Shown here: positions 5,707-6,206 of the stretch, in pieces | Layout of the letters: each line of letters starts with the position of its first letter | Position numbering within the stretch: position 1 is the first letter of the stretch | NCBI GenBank assembly: GCA_018903055.1 | Contig: JAHIPW010000020.1 | Coordinates: 1 to 6,206 of the forward strand | DNA from: a bacterium | GTDB taxonomy: Bacteria > UBP18 > UBA7526 | Length of the DNA: 6,206 bases | Direction: 5' to 3' | Notes under the pieces: model-generated | The model's database searches: none | What the model was told of the DNA's origin: nothing | What the model saw: the letters and a program-made list of their open reading frames with translations, nothing else | Program-made: the position numbers and the translations under genes

Positions 5707-5826
5707 GGTAGTTGGGTTAGGGTAAAGTAGTGGGTTTGGTAGTTGGGTAAGGGTTAGGTGTTTTTTAAAAAGACCAACTACCTAACCAAACAACCAAACT
5801 AACAACCTAACCTTGACCGTAACCCA
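5707..5826. repeat. Large imperfect inverted repeat, G/T arm and A/C arm
   Basis: The left arm (5707-5760) is almost all G, T and A without C, and the right arm (about 5773-5826) is almost all A, C and T. The reverse complement of the right arm aligns imperfectly with the left, with shared blocks such as TTGGGTTA, GTTTGG and GGTTAGGT. The centre is TTTTTTAAAAA (5761-5771). Inside the left arm GGTAGTTGGG recurs with a 31-nt period (5707 and 5738). Five GGG runs (5714, 5720, 5732, 5745 and 5751) meet a relaxed G-quadruplex pattern with loops of 3, 9, 10 and 3 nt. No open frame of note crosses it. Confidence 0.7.
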
Positions 5827-5835
5827 ATGATTTAG

Positions 5836-5859
5836 CAACTTATCAACTTATCAACTTAA
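5836..5859 (+). repeat. 8-nt tandem repeat (CAACTTAT, 3 units)
   Basis: Units are CAACTTAT, CAACTTAT and CAACTTAA, contiguous, ending directly before the AAGGAG ribosome site of lgt. This is another member of the 7-8 nt repeat class, with its own sequence. Confidence 0.8.
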
Positions 5860-5873
5860 TTAAGGAGCTATGA

Positions 5874-6206
5874 ATGCATCCCATTCTCTTTGAGATAGGG
5901 CCATTGACCATCTACTCCTATGGGATTATGCTTGCCTTGGCCTTTGTTGTGGGTATCTGGTTCGCCACCCGCCAGGCAAGGAGGGAAAAAGTTCCCGCAA
6001 GTGCTATCCTCGATCTTTCTCTTGTTGCCCTGTTAACTGGGATAATTGGCGCTCGAATACTCTTTGTTCTCTTCAATCTTGATTACTATTCAAAGCATCC
6101 TTTTGAGATCATCATGTTCTGGCAGGGAGGATTGATCTACTCTGGGGGACTCATTCTAGGGACATTATGCGCCATACTATTCCTGAAAGTCCGCAGGCTC
6201 AATATC
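5874..6206 (+). CDS. lgt: Prolipoprotein diacylglyceryl transferase, 5' part
   Basis: Lgt transfers a diacylglyceryl group from phosphatidylglycerol to the lipobox cysteine of prolipoproteins in the inner membrane, the step before LspA. The first 111 codons are present, open to the window edge. The start MHPILFEIGPLTIYSYG is typical of the family, followed by a membrane helix (about 13-31), GARILFVLFN (59-68) and WQGGLIYSGGLILG (83-96). In that last motif a serine (90) sits where E. coli Lgt has His103; other lineages also vary here, so this does not mean inactivity. AAGGAG (5862-5867) lies 6 nt before ATG 5874. A nearby ATG at 5870 is out of frame and stops after seven codons. The C-terminal two thirds lie outside the window, so intactness is unknown. 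Confidence 0.93.
   Translation, partial: MHPILFEIGPLTIYSYGIMLALAFVVGIWFATRQARREKVPASAILDLSLVALLTGIIGARILFVLFNLDYYSKHPFEIIMFWQGGLIYSGGLILGTLCAILFLKVRRLNI

Overview
The window is a co-oriented bacterial housekeeping segment; every convincing gene lies on the + strand. The order is mtnA (methylthioribose-1-phosphate isomerase), ileS (isoleucyl-tRNA synthetase), a small DUF5665-like membrane protein gene, a TraR/DksA-type zinc-finger gene, lspA (signal peptidase II) and the 5' part of lgt (prolipoprotein diacylglyceryl transferase), which runs off the right edge. A possible 3' end of another gene occupies the first 103 bases. Lgt plus LspA and a bacterial-type IleS with a C-terminal zinc finger indicate a bacterium. 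The sequence is moderately AT-rich, and arginine is coded mostly by AGA/AGG. I cannot name the organism; the gene mix and the many degenerate 7-8 nt repeats suggest an uncultured anaerobic lineage (Omnitrophota- or Desantisbacteria-like), but this is only an impression.

Layout: 1-318 is a possible gene end followed by an AT-rich, hairpin-rich spacer. mtnA (319-1353) has its stop codon inside an 8-nt tandem repeat. A near-consensus sigma70-type promoter (1425-1453) then drives ileS (1487-4264). The ileS stop codon also sits in an 8-nt repeat, and the spacer after it is built from 7-nt units interrupted by a GC-rich hairpin. The DUF5665-like gene (4407-4736) is followed by a 60-nt block that can fold in two competing ways, then traR/dksA-like (4817-5191) and lspA (5191-5634), which overlap by one base (TGATG). 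A 239-nt spacer with a large G/T versus A/C inverted repeat separates lspA from lgt (5874 to the edge).

How the genes relate: Lgt and LspA carry out consecutive steps of lipoprotein maturation. An ileS-lspA association is known in many bacteria; here two small genes lie between them. The zinc-finger gene is translationally coupled to lspA. mtnA belongs to methionine salvage and looks like a separate unit upstream of the ileS promoter.

No clearly new enzymatic or defence system is visible. The most unusual content is non-coding: several unrelated short tandem repeats of the same 7-8 nt period placed at gene ends, in spacers and once inside the ileS reading frame, plus the structured spacers before traR and lgt.
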